DNA from: Pseudomonadota bacterium
Lineage (GTDB): Bacteria > Pseudomonadota > Alphaproteobacteria > Acetobacterales > Acetobacteraceae
NCBI GenBank assembly: GCA_021851785.1
Contig: JAJZBV010000009.1
Location: 1-64,000, forward strand
DNA: 64,000 nucleotides
Direction of reading: 5' to 3'
Shown here piece by piece: positions 35,598 through 44,914 of this stretch. Positions within the stretch are counted from its first letter, which is position 1. Each line of letters opens with the position of its first letter. Made by a program: the position numbers and the translations under genes. Below the pieces are notes generated by a model. That model was not told the origin of the DNA. It saw nothing but the letters and a program-made list of their open reading frames with translations, and ran no database searches.

Positions 35598-37766
35598 TCA
35601 ATGCGCGAGCGGATCCGGACGAAGCTGGACGTGGACGACCATCGGCGTGCTTCCCTTGCCGCTTTCCTTGAGCCACGGCACGCGATCGCCGGAGGACGAC
35701 CACAGGCCGCGGCCTTTCCAGCCCGCGTTGGGATCGTCGATGCGCCCATCGAGCCCCTTGGCGTAGAAACCCATCGGGTAGGGGATGCGGATCATGATCA
35801 TCCGGCCATCCTTGAAAGCGATGAAACCATCATTGAGATTGCCGGTGGAGATCGGAATATCGTTGCCGAGCCCGAGCGTGTCGTGCTGATCGACCCAGGT
35901 GTAATAGCTGGCTTCGGCGCTGTTGTCGCCGATCCCCGCGAAGCCAGGACCGGGATATTGATGAAACGACCAGCCCTCGGGACAATGATCGCCGGTGGCC
36001 TGCGGCCCGGCCAGCGGGTTCTTGCATTTGCCGCGATCGAAACTCGCGAGATGGCCGCTGGAGAGTGACGCCCAGACCACGCCCTTGCCGTCGATATCGG
36101 CGCCGCGAATGCCGAATCCCGGCAATGGCACATTATAGACCTCCGAAAGCTTGGTCTTCGGATCGAAGCGCAGCAACGCCGGCGGGTGGCCGCCAAAAAC
36201 GCCGATCGTGTACCAGATCGAGCCATCGGTCGGGCTCGGCAGCACCGCGTAGGGGCCGGAGGCGCCATCGAGCGCAAGACGGGTATCCTTGGCGGGATCG
36301 GCGGGTTCGCCGGGTTGGGTATAGGCAACGAGTTTGCCGGTGCCGGTGGTATCGAGCACAAACGGCGCCCAGCCCTGCGCCTTGGCGGCATCGCCGGTTT
36401 CATCGAAAATTTTGGTATCGATCCAGCCGGCGACCGGCCCGGTGCCGCTGAACCAGAGCGTATTGTCGGGATCGTAGCCGAAGCGCGGATGATGGGTCGA
36501 AAAACACGTATCGACGAAGGTGTAGACCATCGCTTGAGGGTCGAGAATCGCCGCCTGGCGCGCCGAATGGTCGAGCGGGAACGCCTTGGCCGAGGGAAGG
36601 TCCGAGCCCTTGCGGCAGTAAGCCGGATTGTCCGTGCCGCGGATCGCCGCCGCCAGCCACACCCGGCCTTTGCCATCGATCATCGCGTTATGGTTGTTGG
36701 CCCGCGTCGACCAGATTTTTTCATCGCCCCAATAAGCGGAGGGTTGCAGCGGCGCGAGGGTGAAGCCGAAGCCCGGAACCTCCGGCATATCCTGGTCTCG
36801 CACCGGCATTTTGAAGAATGTCGCGGTGTTCGTCCTCGGATCGAGGATCGACATGTCGTCGCTACTGTATTCGGGCGAACCGAACAGCCGCCCATGGGCG
36901 TTGACGGTCGGGTCGCGCTCATCCGATGAGATAAGATCGTGCATGTAGGTGTGCGGCGAGCCCCATGCCCAGGTGGTGATCACCAGGTTGCGCTCGACGC
37001 CTTGCGGGCGCGGCGGCTGGCTCTTCGGCAATTCGCCCCGGGCGATGCGGTCCGTCCAGTCGCCGAGATATTTCAGCGGCGCGCCACCGAAGGAGCCGGC
37101 CTCGCGTGTCATTTCCTCGCCGGCGAGCCCGGATTGCAGGCGCCGGGCCCAGGCGTCCTCGCCAGACGCGAACTGGCCGAATTGCGCTGGGATGGTGCGT
37201 GTCGCCTCCTGGCCGATCTGGTGGCAGCCGATGCAGCCGATATTTTTCATCTGCCTCAGCCAATCGATCCGCGAGCCGCCCAATTCGCTCTCAGGCGGCA
37301 TTTTCAGCATCGAATACCAGTAGATCGCCGGATAGTAATGCGCGGCGGCGGCCGCGTTCGGCGCCGGGATCGCGGGGAGATCCAAATGCTGGCCGGGTTT
37401 CGCGCGGAGCCGCGGCGAATCGACCAGCCCGTAGCCGCGCACGAAGACGCTGTAATCGACGGCGGGAAGATCGGGAATGACATAGCGGCCCTGATCATCG
37501 GTGACGACGATCTTGGTAAAATGCGTCGGCAGTTCGACGCTTTCGGCAATCACCCAGACCCCGGCCTCCGGTCCGTGCGGCCCGCTGACGACGCCGCCGA
37601 TGTCGGTCTCGCCAATCGCCGGTGACGGCGTCTCTATCGCGGCCGCCCTGGGGGGCACGGCACAAATTCCGGCGGCAAGGATCGCGACGCCGATCAGCGT
37701 GAGGCCGACCATCGCGCGGCTGCGTTCTGGAACCGGGCGCGAGCGGGATTGCGTTGTCTTGCGCAT
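35598..37766 (-). CDS. Exported protein: Ig-like regulatory domain, CXXCH haem-c site and beta-propeller
   Basis: 722 residues. An N-terminal anchor or signal (about 18-43) is followed by a carboxypeptidase-regulatory-like beta-sandwich (about 55-130; IGGVVSGPHGPEAGVWVIAE), then a single haem-c motif CIGCH (178-182). The remaining about 500 residues look like a propeller of the virginiamycin-B-lyase / SMP-30 style, with repeated GxVWxA, DGKGRVWLA and DGSIWYTIG motifs. Architecture suggests a periplasmic redox or ligand-binding protein; no enzyme activity can be named. ATG 37766 has GGAAGGA upstream; the frame is open to 38006. It is convergent with ligJ and divergent from the next gene. Confidence 0.75.
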   Translation of the reverse strand: MRKTTQSRSRPVPERSRAMVGLTLIGVAILAAGICAVPPRAAAIETPSPAIGETDIGGVVSGPHGPEAGVWVIAESVELPTHFTKIVVTDDQGRYVIPDLPAVDYSVFVRGYGLVDSPRLRAKPGQHLDLPAIPAPNAAAAAHYYPAIYWYSMLKMPPESELGGSRIDWLRQMKNIGCIGCHQIGQEATRTIPAQFGQFASGEDAWARRLQSGLAGEEMTREAGSFGGAPLKYLGDWTDRIARGELPKSQPPRPQGVERNLVITTWAWGSPHTYMHDLISSDERDPTVNAHGRLFGSPEYSSDDMSILDPRTNTATFFKMPVRDQDMPEVPGFGFTLAPLQPSAYWGDEKIWSTRANNHNAMIDGKGRVWLAAAIRGTDNPAYCRKGSDLPSAKAFPLDHSARQAAILDPQAMVYTFVDTCFSTHHPRFGYDPDNTLWFSGTGPVAGWIDTKIFDETGDAAKAQGWAPFVLDTTGTGKLVAYTQPGEPADPAKDTRLALDGASGPYAVLPSPTDGSIWYTIGVFGGHPPALLRFDPKTKLSEVYNVPLPGFGIRGADIDGKGVVWASLSSGHLASFDRGKCKNPLAGPQATGDHCPEGWSFHQYPGPGFAGIGDNSAEASYYTWVDQHDTLGLGNDIPISTGNLNDGFIAFKDGRMIMIRIPYPMGFYAKGLDGRIDDPNAGWKGRGLWSSSGDRVPWLKESGKGSTPMVVHVQLRPDPLAH

Positions 37767-37998
37767 GGCTGTTTCCTTCCCCGGCGTGGCATTTTTCCAC
37801 TTATCCGTGGCTATCCTCTTGGGCATATCATCTTGCCGCGGGGCGCACGGACGGTCATTGTCGAGCGCGGGAAGGCTAATCACCGCACATCTCGCCGTCA
37901 ACGTCGTCGCTCCGGCCTTGAAAAGTGAAAAACCATGCTGAGAGGATCGGACAAAATTCGTATCCAGCGGGCGCGGTGGCCCTTTCTGGAGGCTGGCG

Positions 37999-39189
37999 AT
38001 GACCACGGCGCTGCATAGACCGATCTGCGCGCGGCTCGGCTGCGCCTATCCGGTTCTGCTTGCCGGCACGCGCGGCACGAAAGAGGATCCGATCGGGGTC
38101 GCGCGCGTCGCCGCCGCGACGATGCTCGGCGCGTTCGGCTTGCTCGACGGTGCCGGCGTTTCGGCGGGGACGCTGCGCGCCGGGGTCGCGGCGCTTCGCG
38201 CGCGCGGGATCGGTCGCTTCGGGGTCGATCTCGGGAGGCTCCCCGTCCCCGTCCCGGAGATCGAGATCGAGGCGCGGGTGGCGGCCGCTGTCGCGCTGGG
38301 CGTTCCCGCCCTCGTGCTGCCCGCGGCGTTGCTTCCCCGGCTGATGGCGCGGCGCCGTGCCGAGGGGGGGGTGGTTCTCGCGCGGGCCACGTCGCTTGCG
38401 GAGGCGAAGCTGGCGGCCGAAACCGGGGCGGGCGGCATCATTCTGGACGATGGCCAGCGGAATGATGGCCGGCCCGGGTTGGGCGAGACGTTCCTCGATC
38501 TCATCGCCGCAATCGCCGACCGGACCGGGCTTGCGGTGCTCGCCGCCGGCGTCACCGATGGCGGTGAGCTGGCGACCGCGCTGGCGCTCGGCGCGGAGGG
38601 TGTGGTCCTCGATGCGGGCGCGGAGGAACATCTCGGCGCCATCCTCGCCGAGGCGACGTCGCGCCTCGCAATGCCGCCCGCCTCGGCGCCGGCCGCCGCG
38701 CCGGAGGACGTCATCGAAATCGCCTCGCCGGCCTGCCTCGCCCATGAGATGGAGGACAGCTACATGGGCTTCGCGCCCGCCGATGATCTGGTTGCGCGTC
38801 TCAACGCGCTGCTCGAGGCCGAGCGCGCCGGCGCGCGCCTCGCGCTCGGCCTGGCGGCGGGGGCCGGGGGGTTGCAGCCGCTGATGATCGCGCTCCATCG
38901 CGACGCGGTGCGCTGGTGCGGCGTGCTCGCGGCCGCGATTGACCGGCGGGGGGCGGTGGCCTCGTCGCGCACCGGCGCGCTCTATGCCGAGGCGATGGCA
39001 TGTCCGGACGCCGCGGCGCGGCTCGCCCGCTTGGGCCGCGGCCAGGCACGGATGGCCGCGGCGCTGCGGGCGCTGCTCCCGACCATCCGCGACGATGCGC
39101 TCCACGCGGAACTCGCCGCCATGCTGGCCGCATGCGAGCGGCGCATTGGCGGCATCGCAGCGAACCGGCCGCCGGAAGCGATTCACTGA
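37999..39189 (+). CDS. Nitronate-monooxygenase-like barrel fused to a helical C-terminal domain
   Basis: 396 residues. The first about 230 look like a degenerate TIM barrel of the nitronate monooxygenase / 2-nitropropane dioxygenase family (ICARLGCAYPVLLAG, GGIILDDGQRNDG, VLAAGVTDGGELATALALGAEGVVLDAG). The usual QAPM start motif is lost (LLAG), so FMN use is uncertain. The C-terminal 140 residues are all-helical (DLVARLNALLEAERAGARLA, IALHRDAVRWCGVL) and resemble a ferritin-like domain with Glu and His positions. It may be a DUF6306 domain, but I am not certain. Function unknown. It is preceded by a 232-base divergent spacer in which no clear signal was found. Confidence 0.62.
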   Translation: MTTALHRPICARLGCAYPVLLAGTRGTKEDPIGVARVAAATMLGAFGLLDGAGVSAGTLRAGVAALRARGIGRFGVDLGRLPVPVPEIEIEARVAAAVALGVPALVLPAALLPRLMARRRAEGGVVLARATSLAEAKLAAETGAGGIILDDGQRNDGRPGLGETFLDLIAAIADRTGLAVLAAGVTDGGELATALALGAEGVVLDAGAEEHLGAILAEATSRLAMPPASAPAAAPEDVIEIASPACLAHEMEDSYMGFAPADDLVARLNALLEAERAGARLALGLAAGAGGLQPLMIALHRDAVRWCGVLAAAIDRRGAVASSRTGALYAEAMACPDAAARLARLGRGQARMAAALRALLPTIRDDALHAELAAMLAACERRIGGIAANRPPEAIH

Positions 39190-39240
39190 TCCTGCCGGCG
39201 CGTTGTCCCTGAAACAGCCGCACCGAGCGCGAATCTTGCT

Positions 39241-40317
39241 TTACGCGGCAGGCGAAATGCGCTTTTCCGTCTCGGGGTCGAAAACATGCACCGATGCGGT
39301 ATCGATGTCGACCGGGAGCGCCTCGCCGACGCCGACGGGAATGCGCTCGCGAAAGGCGGCGGTCAGCTTCTCGCCGCCGAGATCGAGCAGCACCTGGGTT
39401 TCCGAGCCGGTTGGTTCGACCACCAGCACGCGCGCCGAAAAGCCATTATCGCCGAGGCGAAGATGCTCCGGCCGGACGCCGTAGACGACGCGCCTGCCCG
39501 GCGCCATGCCCTTCGCGGCCGCGAGTGCCGCCGGCAGCGGCCAGCGCATGCCAGACGCACTGACGACCGCGCCATCGGCAACCGTGCCGGAGATGAAATT
39601 CATCGCCGGAGAGCCGAGGAAGCCGGCGACAAAGAGGTTTTCCGGCCGGTCATAGAGAGCGAGCGGCGAGCCGAGTTGTTCGACATGGCCGCTCCGCATG
39701 ATGACGATCTTATCCGCCATCGTCATCGCCTCGATCTGATCATGGGTGACATAGACGGTGGTGGTTTTGAGGCGTTGCTGAAGTTCCTTGATTTCGGCGC
39801 GCATCTGCATGCGGAGCTTGGCATCGAGATTGGAGAGCGGCTCATCGAACAAGAATACCTGCGGATCACGCACCAGCGCCCGCCCCATGGCGACCCGTTG
39901 GCGCTGGCCGCCGGAGAGTTGTCTTGGAAAACGCTCCAACAATGTCTCGAGGCCGAGAATTTGTGCCGCTTTCGTAACCCGCGCCGTGATCTCCGCCGCG
40001 TTGGCATGCGCAAGGCGCAGCGCGAACGACATATTCTGGCTCACCGTCATATGCGGATAGAGCGCGTAGTTCTGGAATACCATGGCGACATCACGCGCCT
40101 TCGGCGGAATATCGTTGACCCGTCGGCCGTCGATCAGGATCTCGCCATCGCTGATGTCTTCGAGCCCGGCGATCATCCGAAGCAGGGTGGTCTTGCCGCA
40201 GCCCGAGGGGCCGACGAGAATGACGAATTCACCGTCGGCGATATCGACGTTGACGCTGTGCAAGACCTCGACGGGGCCAAATACTTTGCGGACGCTCTTG
40301 ATTGTCACCGCTGCCAC
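39241..40317 (-). CDS. smoK: Polyol/sugar ABC transporter ATPase (SmoK/MalK-UgpC type)
   Basis: 358 residues. N-terminal ATPase: Walker A GPSGCGKTT (about 36-44), signature LSGGQRQRVAMGRALV and Walker B FLFDEPLSNLDAK. A C-terminal regulatory TOBE region (about 240-358; VYGVRPEHLRLGDNG) is typical of MalK-like subunits. It is the last gene of the polyol operon (27 bases after the PF08013 gene), which also codes the cognate binding protein and two permeases. Confidence 0.9.
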   Translation of the reverse strand: MAAVTIKSVRKVFGPVEVLHSVNVDIADGEFVILVGPSGCGKTTLLRMIAGLEDISDGEILIDGRRVNDIPPKARDVAMVFQNYALYPHMTVSQNMSFALRLAHANAAEITARVTKAAQILGLETLLERFPRQLSGGQRQRVAMGRALVRDPQVFLFDEPLSNLDAKLRMQMRAEIKELQQRLKTTTVYVTHDQIEAMTMADKIVIMRSGHVEQLGSPLALYDRPENLFVAGFLGSPAMNFISGTVADGAVVSASGMRWPLPAALAAAKGMAPGRRVVYGVRPEHLRLGDNGFSARVLVVEPTGSETQVLLDLGGEKLTAAFRERIPVGVGEALPVDIDTASVHVFDPETEKRISPAA

Positions 40318-40344
40318 GACGCTACCTCCGAACTCCGAAACCCC

Positions 40345-41619
40345 TCAGCCACTGGCGGCCTCATAATCATCGAGAACCCGGTCGATCGCAGCGAGAACCA
40401 AAACCCTCCCCGAAAACGTCTCGCCAGCCATGGCACGCGGATGCATGGCCGGGAAAAACTGGTGGATCAGCGGCTTCGGGATGTCGGGCGCGGCGAAGCG
40501 GATGAGCAGCGCGTCCACCGCGACCTCAGCGGCGTCGCATGACCAATAATAGCGAATGCGGTCGCTGAAGCCGTAATGGCGCTGGAATTTCTGAGAACGA
40601 TCGTCACCGGGGCAATGACTTTGCCAGAACCGTGGAGTGTCGATCATCAATTTTTCCATGACGACGGCAAGCGAACCGGTCTCGTCACCGTCAAGGATGC
40701 ACGCCATGCGATCGAGCGCGTAAAGCGCTTCCCGGAGCGCGAAGCTCAAGGCGGGGCCGACCTTGAGAATGGCGAAGCCATCGGCGACCAACGCACGCAG
40801 CGCCGGGAGCGGCTGATAGTCGGTCGAATGCGCCTCGAAAACCAAACCCGGCATCCGTTGCAACGCACCCGACAAGGCGCGTGTTTTCTCCGGTCGATAG
40901 AGAGCGACATCGAAATTATCATACTCGATGCCGGGCTGCACGACCATGGCGATGATCCGCCCGATGGCATCATACAAGCCGTGCTCAGCAAAGATCTTGT
41001 GATGGAGAGCCAGCGTCGCCGCCGCCGCTTCCGGCGCGGTCGTCGTGATCGCGGTGATTTCCCCCGGGCCGCCGCCGGCCGCGGGCACCTCGGTGCCGAT
41101 GACATAATGGGGGGGCGCATGGCCCGCTTCCCGCGCCGCGTCTTCGGCGGCGGCAGCCAGCCGGGCGGCGCGTTCGGCGATTGTAATTTCCGGCAAATCC
41201 GGCGGATCGTCAGCGCAAGCCATGCTGGCATCGAGATGGATTTTCGCGAAGCCGGCGGCGGCGAAGGCGCGGACGCATGCCTCCGCTTCGTGCAATGCCG
41301 TCGTCGCGGGCGCGTCTCGCCACGGCAAGGGTCCGAGATGATCGCCGCCGAAGATGATTTTTGCCGCCCCCAATCCGCATTTGCCGGCGATAGCGAGGAC
41401 GGAGTCGCGGAACGCGGCCGGCGTCGCGCCGGTATAGCCGCCGCGATGATTGACCTGATTGCAGGTCGCTTCGATCAGCACCGTTTTGCCGGCGCGGGCG
41501 GCGCGCGCCAAAGCCGCCTCGATGACCATCGGATGCGCCGAACAGAGCGAGACCACACCGCGGCGTCCGCGCCCGGCGGCAAGATCCGCAAAAAAATCAC
41601 CCGTTCCCCCGAAGGCCAT
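40345..41619 (-). CDS. kbaZ: PF08013 family protein (GatZ/KbaZ); likely D-tagatose-6-phosphate 4-epimerase
   Basis: 424 residues. The whole chain fits the GatZ/KbaZ family: SLCSAHPMVIEAAL, LIEATCNQVNHRGGYTG, IIFGGDHLGPLPW, FAKIHLDASMACADDP, HYVIGTEVPAAGGG and VVQPGIEYD. The family was long described as a non-catalytic subunit of tagatose-1,6-bisphosphate aldolase. A member from the Agrobacterium galactitol pathway has been reported to epimerise D-tagatose-6-P to D-fructose-6-P. No aldolase partner (GatY/KbaY) is present here, which favours the epimerase role. It shares one base with the dehydrogenase upstream (TGATG). Confidence 0.82.
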   Translation of the reverse strand: MAFGGTGDFFADLAAGRGRRGVVSLCSAHPMVIEAALARAARAGKTVLIEATCNQVNHRGGYTGATPAAFRDSVLAIAGKCGLGAAKIIFGGDHLGPLPWRDAPATTALHEAEACVRAFAAAGFAKIHLDASMACADDPPDLPEITIAERAARLAAAAEDAAREAGHAPPHYVIGTEVPAAGGGPGEITAITTTAPEAAAATLALHHKIFAEHGLYDAIGRIIAMVVQPGIEYDNFDVALYRPEKTRALSGALQRMPGLVFEAHSTDYQPLPALRALVADGFAILKVGPALSFALREALYALDRMACILDGDETGSLAVVMEKLMIDTPRFWQSHCPGDDRSQKFQRHYGFSDRIRYYWSCDAAEVAVDALLIRFAAPDIPKPLIHQFFPAMHPRAMAGETFSGRVLVLAAIDRVLDDYEAASG

Positions 41620-42395
41620 CAGCTCATCCAGTTTCCGCCATCGACGTTGTAAGTTTGCGCGACGATATACTCGGCGTCATCGCTTGCGAGAAACACCGCC
41701 ATGCCGGTCAAATCCTCCGGCCGTCCCATGCGCCCATAGGGAACGGCCGCGCCGACTTGGCGCTTTTTCTCGCCGAGCGGCAAATTCTCGTATTTGGCGA
41801 ACAGCGCATCGACCTCGCCCCACATCGGTGTATCGACGACCCCGGGGGCGATGGCGTTGACATTGATCCGATGCTTGATCAATGCCAGGCCGGCGCTCTG
41901 GGTAAAGCTGATGACCGCGGCTTTGGACGCGCAATAGACGGAGACCAGGGCTTCGCCGCGCCGCCCCGCTTGCGACGCGAAATTGACGATCTTGCCGCCC
42001 GTCCCCTGCGCGATCATCTGCCGCGCGACGGCCTGCAGCGTAAAGATGAGCCCCTCGACATTTACCCGGAAGACTTTGTGGTAGCTCTCGCGGGTGATTT
42101 CGACGATCGGCGCGAGATCGAAAACCGCGGCGCCGTTGACGAGAATATCGATCCGCCCGGCTTGGGACGACACTTTCTCCACCATCGCGGCGATGGATTG
42201 CGGATCGGTGACATCGAGCGCGACGGCGAACGCATCGTGGCCAAGGGACATGGCGACGGCGTTCGCGTCCTCGACCAATCGGTCCGCCACCACGACGCGC
42301 GCCCCTTCCTCGGCATACCGGCGGGCCACCGCCGCCCCGATCCCGCGCGCCCCGCCGGTGACGATCGCAACCTTGTTCTCGAGTTTTCCGGTCAT
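41619..42395 (-). CDS. smoS: Sorbitol dehydrogenase-type SDR (SmoS-like polyol dehydrogenase)
   Basis: 258 residues. It is a close match in pattern to Rhodobacter SmoS: TGGARGIGAAVARRYAEEGARV, FDLAPIVEITRESY, QAGRRGEALVSVYCASK (catalytic Tyr/Lys), NVNAIAPGVVDTPMW and IVAQTYNVDGGNWMS. SmoS oxidises sorbitol to fructose and also acts on galactitol (to tagatose) and L-iditol. It lies 7 bases after the SDR upstream and overlaps the PF08013 gene by one base. ATG 42395 is used; an ATG at 42425 lies inside the upstream gene. Confidence 0.87.
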   Translation of the reverse strand: MTGKLENKVAIVTGGARGIGAAVARRYAEEGARVVVADRLVEDANAVAMSLGHDAFAVALDVTDPQSIAAMVEKVSSQAGRIDILVNGAAVFDLAPIVEITRESYHKVFRVNVEGLIFTLQAVARQMIAQGTGGKIVNFASQAGRRGEALVSVYCASKAAVISFTQSAGLALIKHRINVNAIAPGVVDTPMWGEVDALFAKYENLPLGEKKRQVGAAVPYGRMGRPEDLTGMAVFLASDDAEYIVAQTYNVDGGNWMS

Positions 42396-42402
42396 GTCAC
42401 GC

Positions 42403-43176
42403 TCACCAGCAGGTATAGCCGCCATCGGCGAGCACGATGCTGCCGGTGAGGAGGCTCGCCGCGTCGGAAGCGAGGAAGAGCACCACGGAGGCGATCTCTT
42501 CCGGCTGGCCGACGCGGTGCATCGGCGTCATGTCCAGCCAGGTCTTGTACATCTCGCCGTTTTGCATGCCAAACCGGGTCAGCGGCGTTTCGATATAGGT
42601 CGGCGCGACGGCATTGACCCGGACGCCGCGCGCCCCCCATTCGGCGGCCAGCGAGCGGGTGAGATGATGAACGGCGGCTTTCGAGGCATTATAGAAACTT
42701 TGCGGCTGCGGCTTATTGACGATGAAGCCGGACATGGAACCGATATTGACGATGGCGCCGCTTCCCTGCTCCAGCATGCGCCTCCCGAACCCACGGCAGC
42801 AATAAAACAGACCGTCGAGATTGACGTTCATATGCATCCGCCAATGCGCGTCGGTGGTGTCTTCCGCGCGCACATCGCTCACCGCGACGCCGGCATTATT
42901 GACCAGAATGTCGATATGGCCATGATCCTTGACGACACGTTCGGCAAACGCCTCGACCGCCGCGGAATCCGTCACATCGAGCGGCATACCGTGCGCGGTG
43001 ATGCCGTTTTGCGCAAGGTCCTGCACCGCGCTGGTGATGCGTTCGGGGATTTTTTCGGCGATGACGACGGTCGCGCCCGCTTCACCGAGCGCCTGGGCTG
43101 CGCAAAAGCCGATCCCTTGCCCCGCGCCCGTTACCACCGCGACACGGCCATGCAAGTCGTATTTTTGTAGATACAT
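42403..43176 (-). CDS. Galactitol/polyol 2-dehydrogenase-like SDR
   Basis: 257 residues. Cofactor motif TGAGQGIG, NNAG, NIGSMSGFIVNKPQ with catalytic Ser, SFYNASK and the C-terminal TGSIVLADGGYTCW. Overall pattern follows galactitol 2-dehydrogenase of Rhodobacter (SMSG.IVN.PQ, LDMTPM.R.G.P.EIA, VDGGYTVW), and D-arabinitol or related polyol dehydrogenases are the alternative. It would convert galactitol to D-tagatose in this operon. It starts 16 bases after the second permease. Confidence 0.8.
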   Translation of the reverse strand: MYLQKYDLHGRVAVVTGAGQGIGFCAAQALGEAGATVVIAEKIPERITSAVQDLAQNGITAHGMPLDVTDSAAVEAFAERVVKDHGHIDILVNNAGVAVSDVRAEDTTDAHWRMHMNVNLDGLFYCCRGFGRRMLEQGSGAIVNIGSMSGFIVNKPQPQSFYNASKAAVHHLTRSLAAEWGARGVRVNAVAPTYIETPLTRFGMQNGEMYKTWLDMTPMHRVGQPEEIASVVLFLASDAASLLTGSIVLADGGYTCW

Positions 43177-43192
43177 CAGCGTAATCCTTCGT

Positions 43193-44008
43193 TTATTTCA
43201 CGGCGCCGAATGTCAGCCCGCGAACCAGTTGGCGCTGGCTGATCCAGCCAAAGACCAGGATGGGAGCGATCGCCAGGACCGAGGCGGCGGAAAGCCGCGC
43301 CCAGAACAAGCCTTGCGGGGCCGAGAACGAGGCGATGAAGGCGGTGAGCGGCGCGGCGTTGTGGGCCGAGAGGTTGAGACTCCAAAACGCCTCATTCCAG
43401 CAGAGAATGATCGAAAGCAAGGAGGTCGAGGCGATGCCGGGCAGGACGAGCGGCAGGAGCACGAGAAAGATGGTCTGGAGAACGTTCGCGCCGTCGATGC
43501 GGCTGGCTTCGATGATGTCTTTCGGGGTTTCCCGAAAGAAGGTGAACAGCATCCAGATGGCGATCGGAAGATTGCTCAGCGTATTGACGATGACGAGCGC
43601 GGCCAATGTGTCGAGAAGGTGCAGATCGCGCGCGAGGAGATAGATCGGCACGAGAACGCCGACCGCCGGCAGCATTTTCGTCGATAGCATCCAGAGCAGA
43701 AGATCGCGTGTTTTCGCGCCTGGGTAAAACGCCATGGCGAACGCCGCCGGCACCGCGAGGAGGAGCATGAGCAGCGTCGTCGCCAAGGAAATCACGATGC
43801 TATTCAACGCGAAGCTCGCGTAATCCTGCTGGGCGAAAATGCCGCGGTAATTATCGAGGGTGGGCAGAAAGAAAAAAAGCGGCGGCGAAGCGATGGCCTG
43901 CACTTCGGTTTTGAAGCTCGCGAGCAACATCCAGGCGAGCGGAAAGAAGTTCAGCAATGCCGCGAGCCAGGCGATGGCGACGGCGATCCGCAACGGCGCC
44001 TTGCTCAT
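43193..44008 (-). CDS. smoG: Polyol ABC transporter permease 2 (SmoG/MalG type)
   Basis: 271 residues with six helices. The N-terminal segment is FPLAWMLLASFKTEVQAIASP and the EAA loop EASRIDGANVLQTIFLVLLPLVLPG. ATG 44008 overlaps the stop of the other permease (ATGA). The open frame extends upstream only as antisense-free out-of-frame sequence of that permease, so I reject the longer reading. Confidence 0.9.
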   Translation of the reverse strand: MSKAPLRIAVAIAWLAALLNFFPLAWMLLASFKTEVQAIASPPLFFFLPTLDNYRGIFAQQDYASFALNSIVISLATTLLMLLLAVPAAFAMAFYPGAKTRDLLLWMLSTKMLPAVGVLVPIYLLARDLHLLDTLAALVIVNTLSNLPIAIWMLFTFFRETPKDIIEASRIDGANVLQTIFLVLLPLVLPGIASTSLLSIILCWNEAFWSLNLSAHNAAPLTAFIASFSAPQGLFWARLSAASVLAIAPILVFGWISQRQLVRGLTFGAVK

Positions 44009-44886
44009 ACGTCCAGCCTCTTGGCGATGGTACGAATGAGGAAGGCCGCGATGATATTGGCGAGCACGATCGCGATGACGCCGGCCGCCGACGCACTGCC
44101 GACGTTGAAGGCGAGAAGGGCGCGCTGATAGATGAGAAAGGGCAGATTGGTGGTCGCGATTCCCGGCCCGCCCGCCGTGGTCACATAGATTTCGGCGAAA
44201 ATGCCGAGGAGGAAAATCGTCTCCATCATCACGACGACGCTGATCGCACGCGCCATGTGCGGGATCTGGATATGAAAGAAGATCGCAACCGGACCCGCGC
44301 CGTCGAGGCGCGCGGCTTCGAGTTGCTCCTGGTCGAGCGATTGCAGGGCGGTGAGCAGAATGAGGAAGGCGAAGGGCATCCATTCCCATGAGACGATGAT
44401 GATGATGGAGAGAAGCGGCAGGCTTCCGAACCAGTCGATCACCGGAATGCCGAGGCCGCGCGAGATCGCGGCGAAGAGCCCGTTCACTGGATGCATGAGA
44501 AGATTTTTCCAGATCAGGGCGCTCACCGTCGGCATGACGAAGAACGGCGAAATCATCAACACCCGGGCAATGCCGCGGCCGGGGAACGAGATGTTGAACA
44601 ACGCCGCCATCACCGCGCCGAGGCTCACGGTGATGGCGAGAATGGCAACCACGAGGACGATGGTTGTCAGCAGGATATGCGAGAGCGCGGGATCGGCGAT
44701 GAGGAAGCGATAATTATTGAACCCGGCGAAGCCATGCAGCGTCGGGTTGAGCAGATTATAGCGACGGAAGGAAAACCACAGCGTGATCGCCAGCGGCACG
44801 GTCATCCATAGCAATAGCGCGGCGACGGAGGGCGCGAGAAGCGGAAAGGTATTGATCCGGGCCGCTCTCGCCGGCTTTCGCAGCAC
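44005..44886 (-). CDS. smoF: Polyol ABC transporter permease 1 (SmoF/MalF type)
   Basis: 293 residues with six or seven helices. TVPLAITLWFSFRRYNLL is at the N-terminus and the EAA motif QLEAARLDGAGPVAIFFHIQIP in the second half. It starts 28 bases after the binding-protein stop and overlaps smoG by 4 bases. It forms the channel with SmoG. Confidence 0.9.
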   Translation of the reverse strand: MLRKPARAARINTFPLLAPSVAALLLWMTVPLAITLWFSFRRYNLLNPTLHGFAGFNNYRFLIADPALSHILLTTIVLVVAILAITVSLGAVMAALFNISFPGRGIARVLMISPFFVMPTVSALIWKNLLMHPVNGLFAAISRGLGIPVIDWFGSLPLLSIIIIVSWEWMPFAFLILLTALQSLDQEQLEAARLDGAGPVAIFFHIQIPHMARAISVVVMMETIFLLGIFAEIYVTTAGGPGIATTNLPFLIYQRALLAFNVGSASAAGVIAIVLANIIAAFLIRTIAKRLDV

Positions 44887-44914
44887 CTTTCCGCCCTCCG
44901 CGATCTATCCCGCG

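Noticed and set aside
37767-37998. A regulatory RNA in the divergent spacer of the haem-propeller and NMO-like genes
   Set aside because: No long stem, no conserved motif and no promoter pair could be seen.
40345-41619. KbaZ as a mere non-catalytic aldolase subunit
   Set aside because: There is no GatY/KbaY aldolase in the window for it to assist, and PF08013 members in similar polyol operons are reported to be epimerases.
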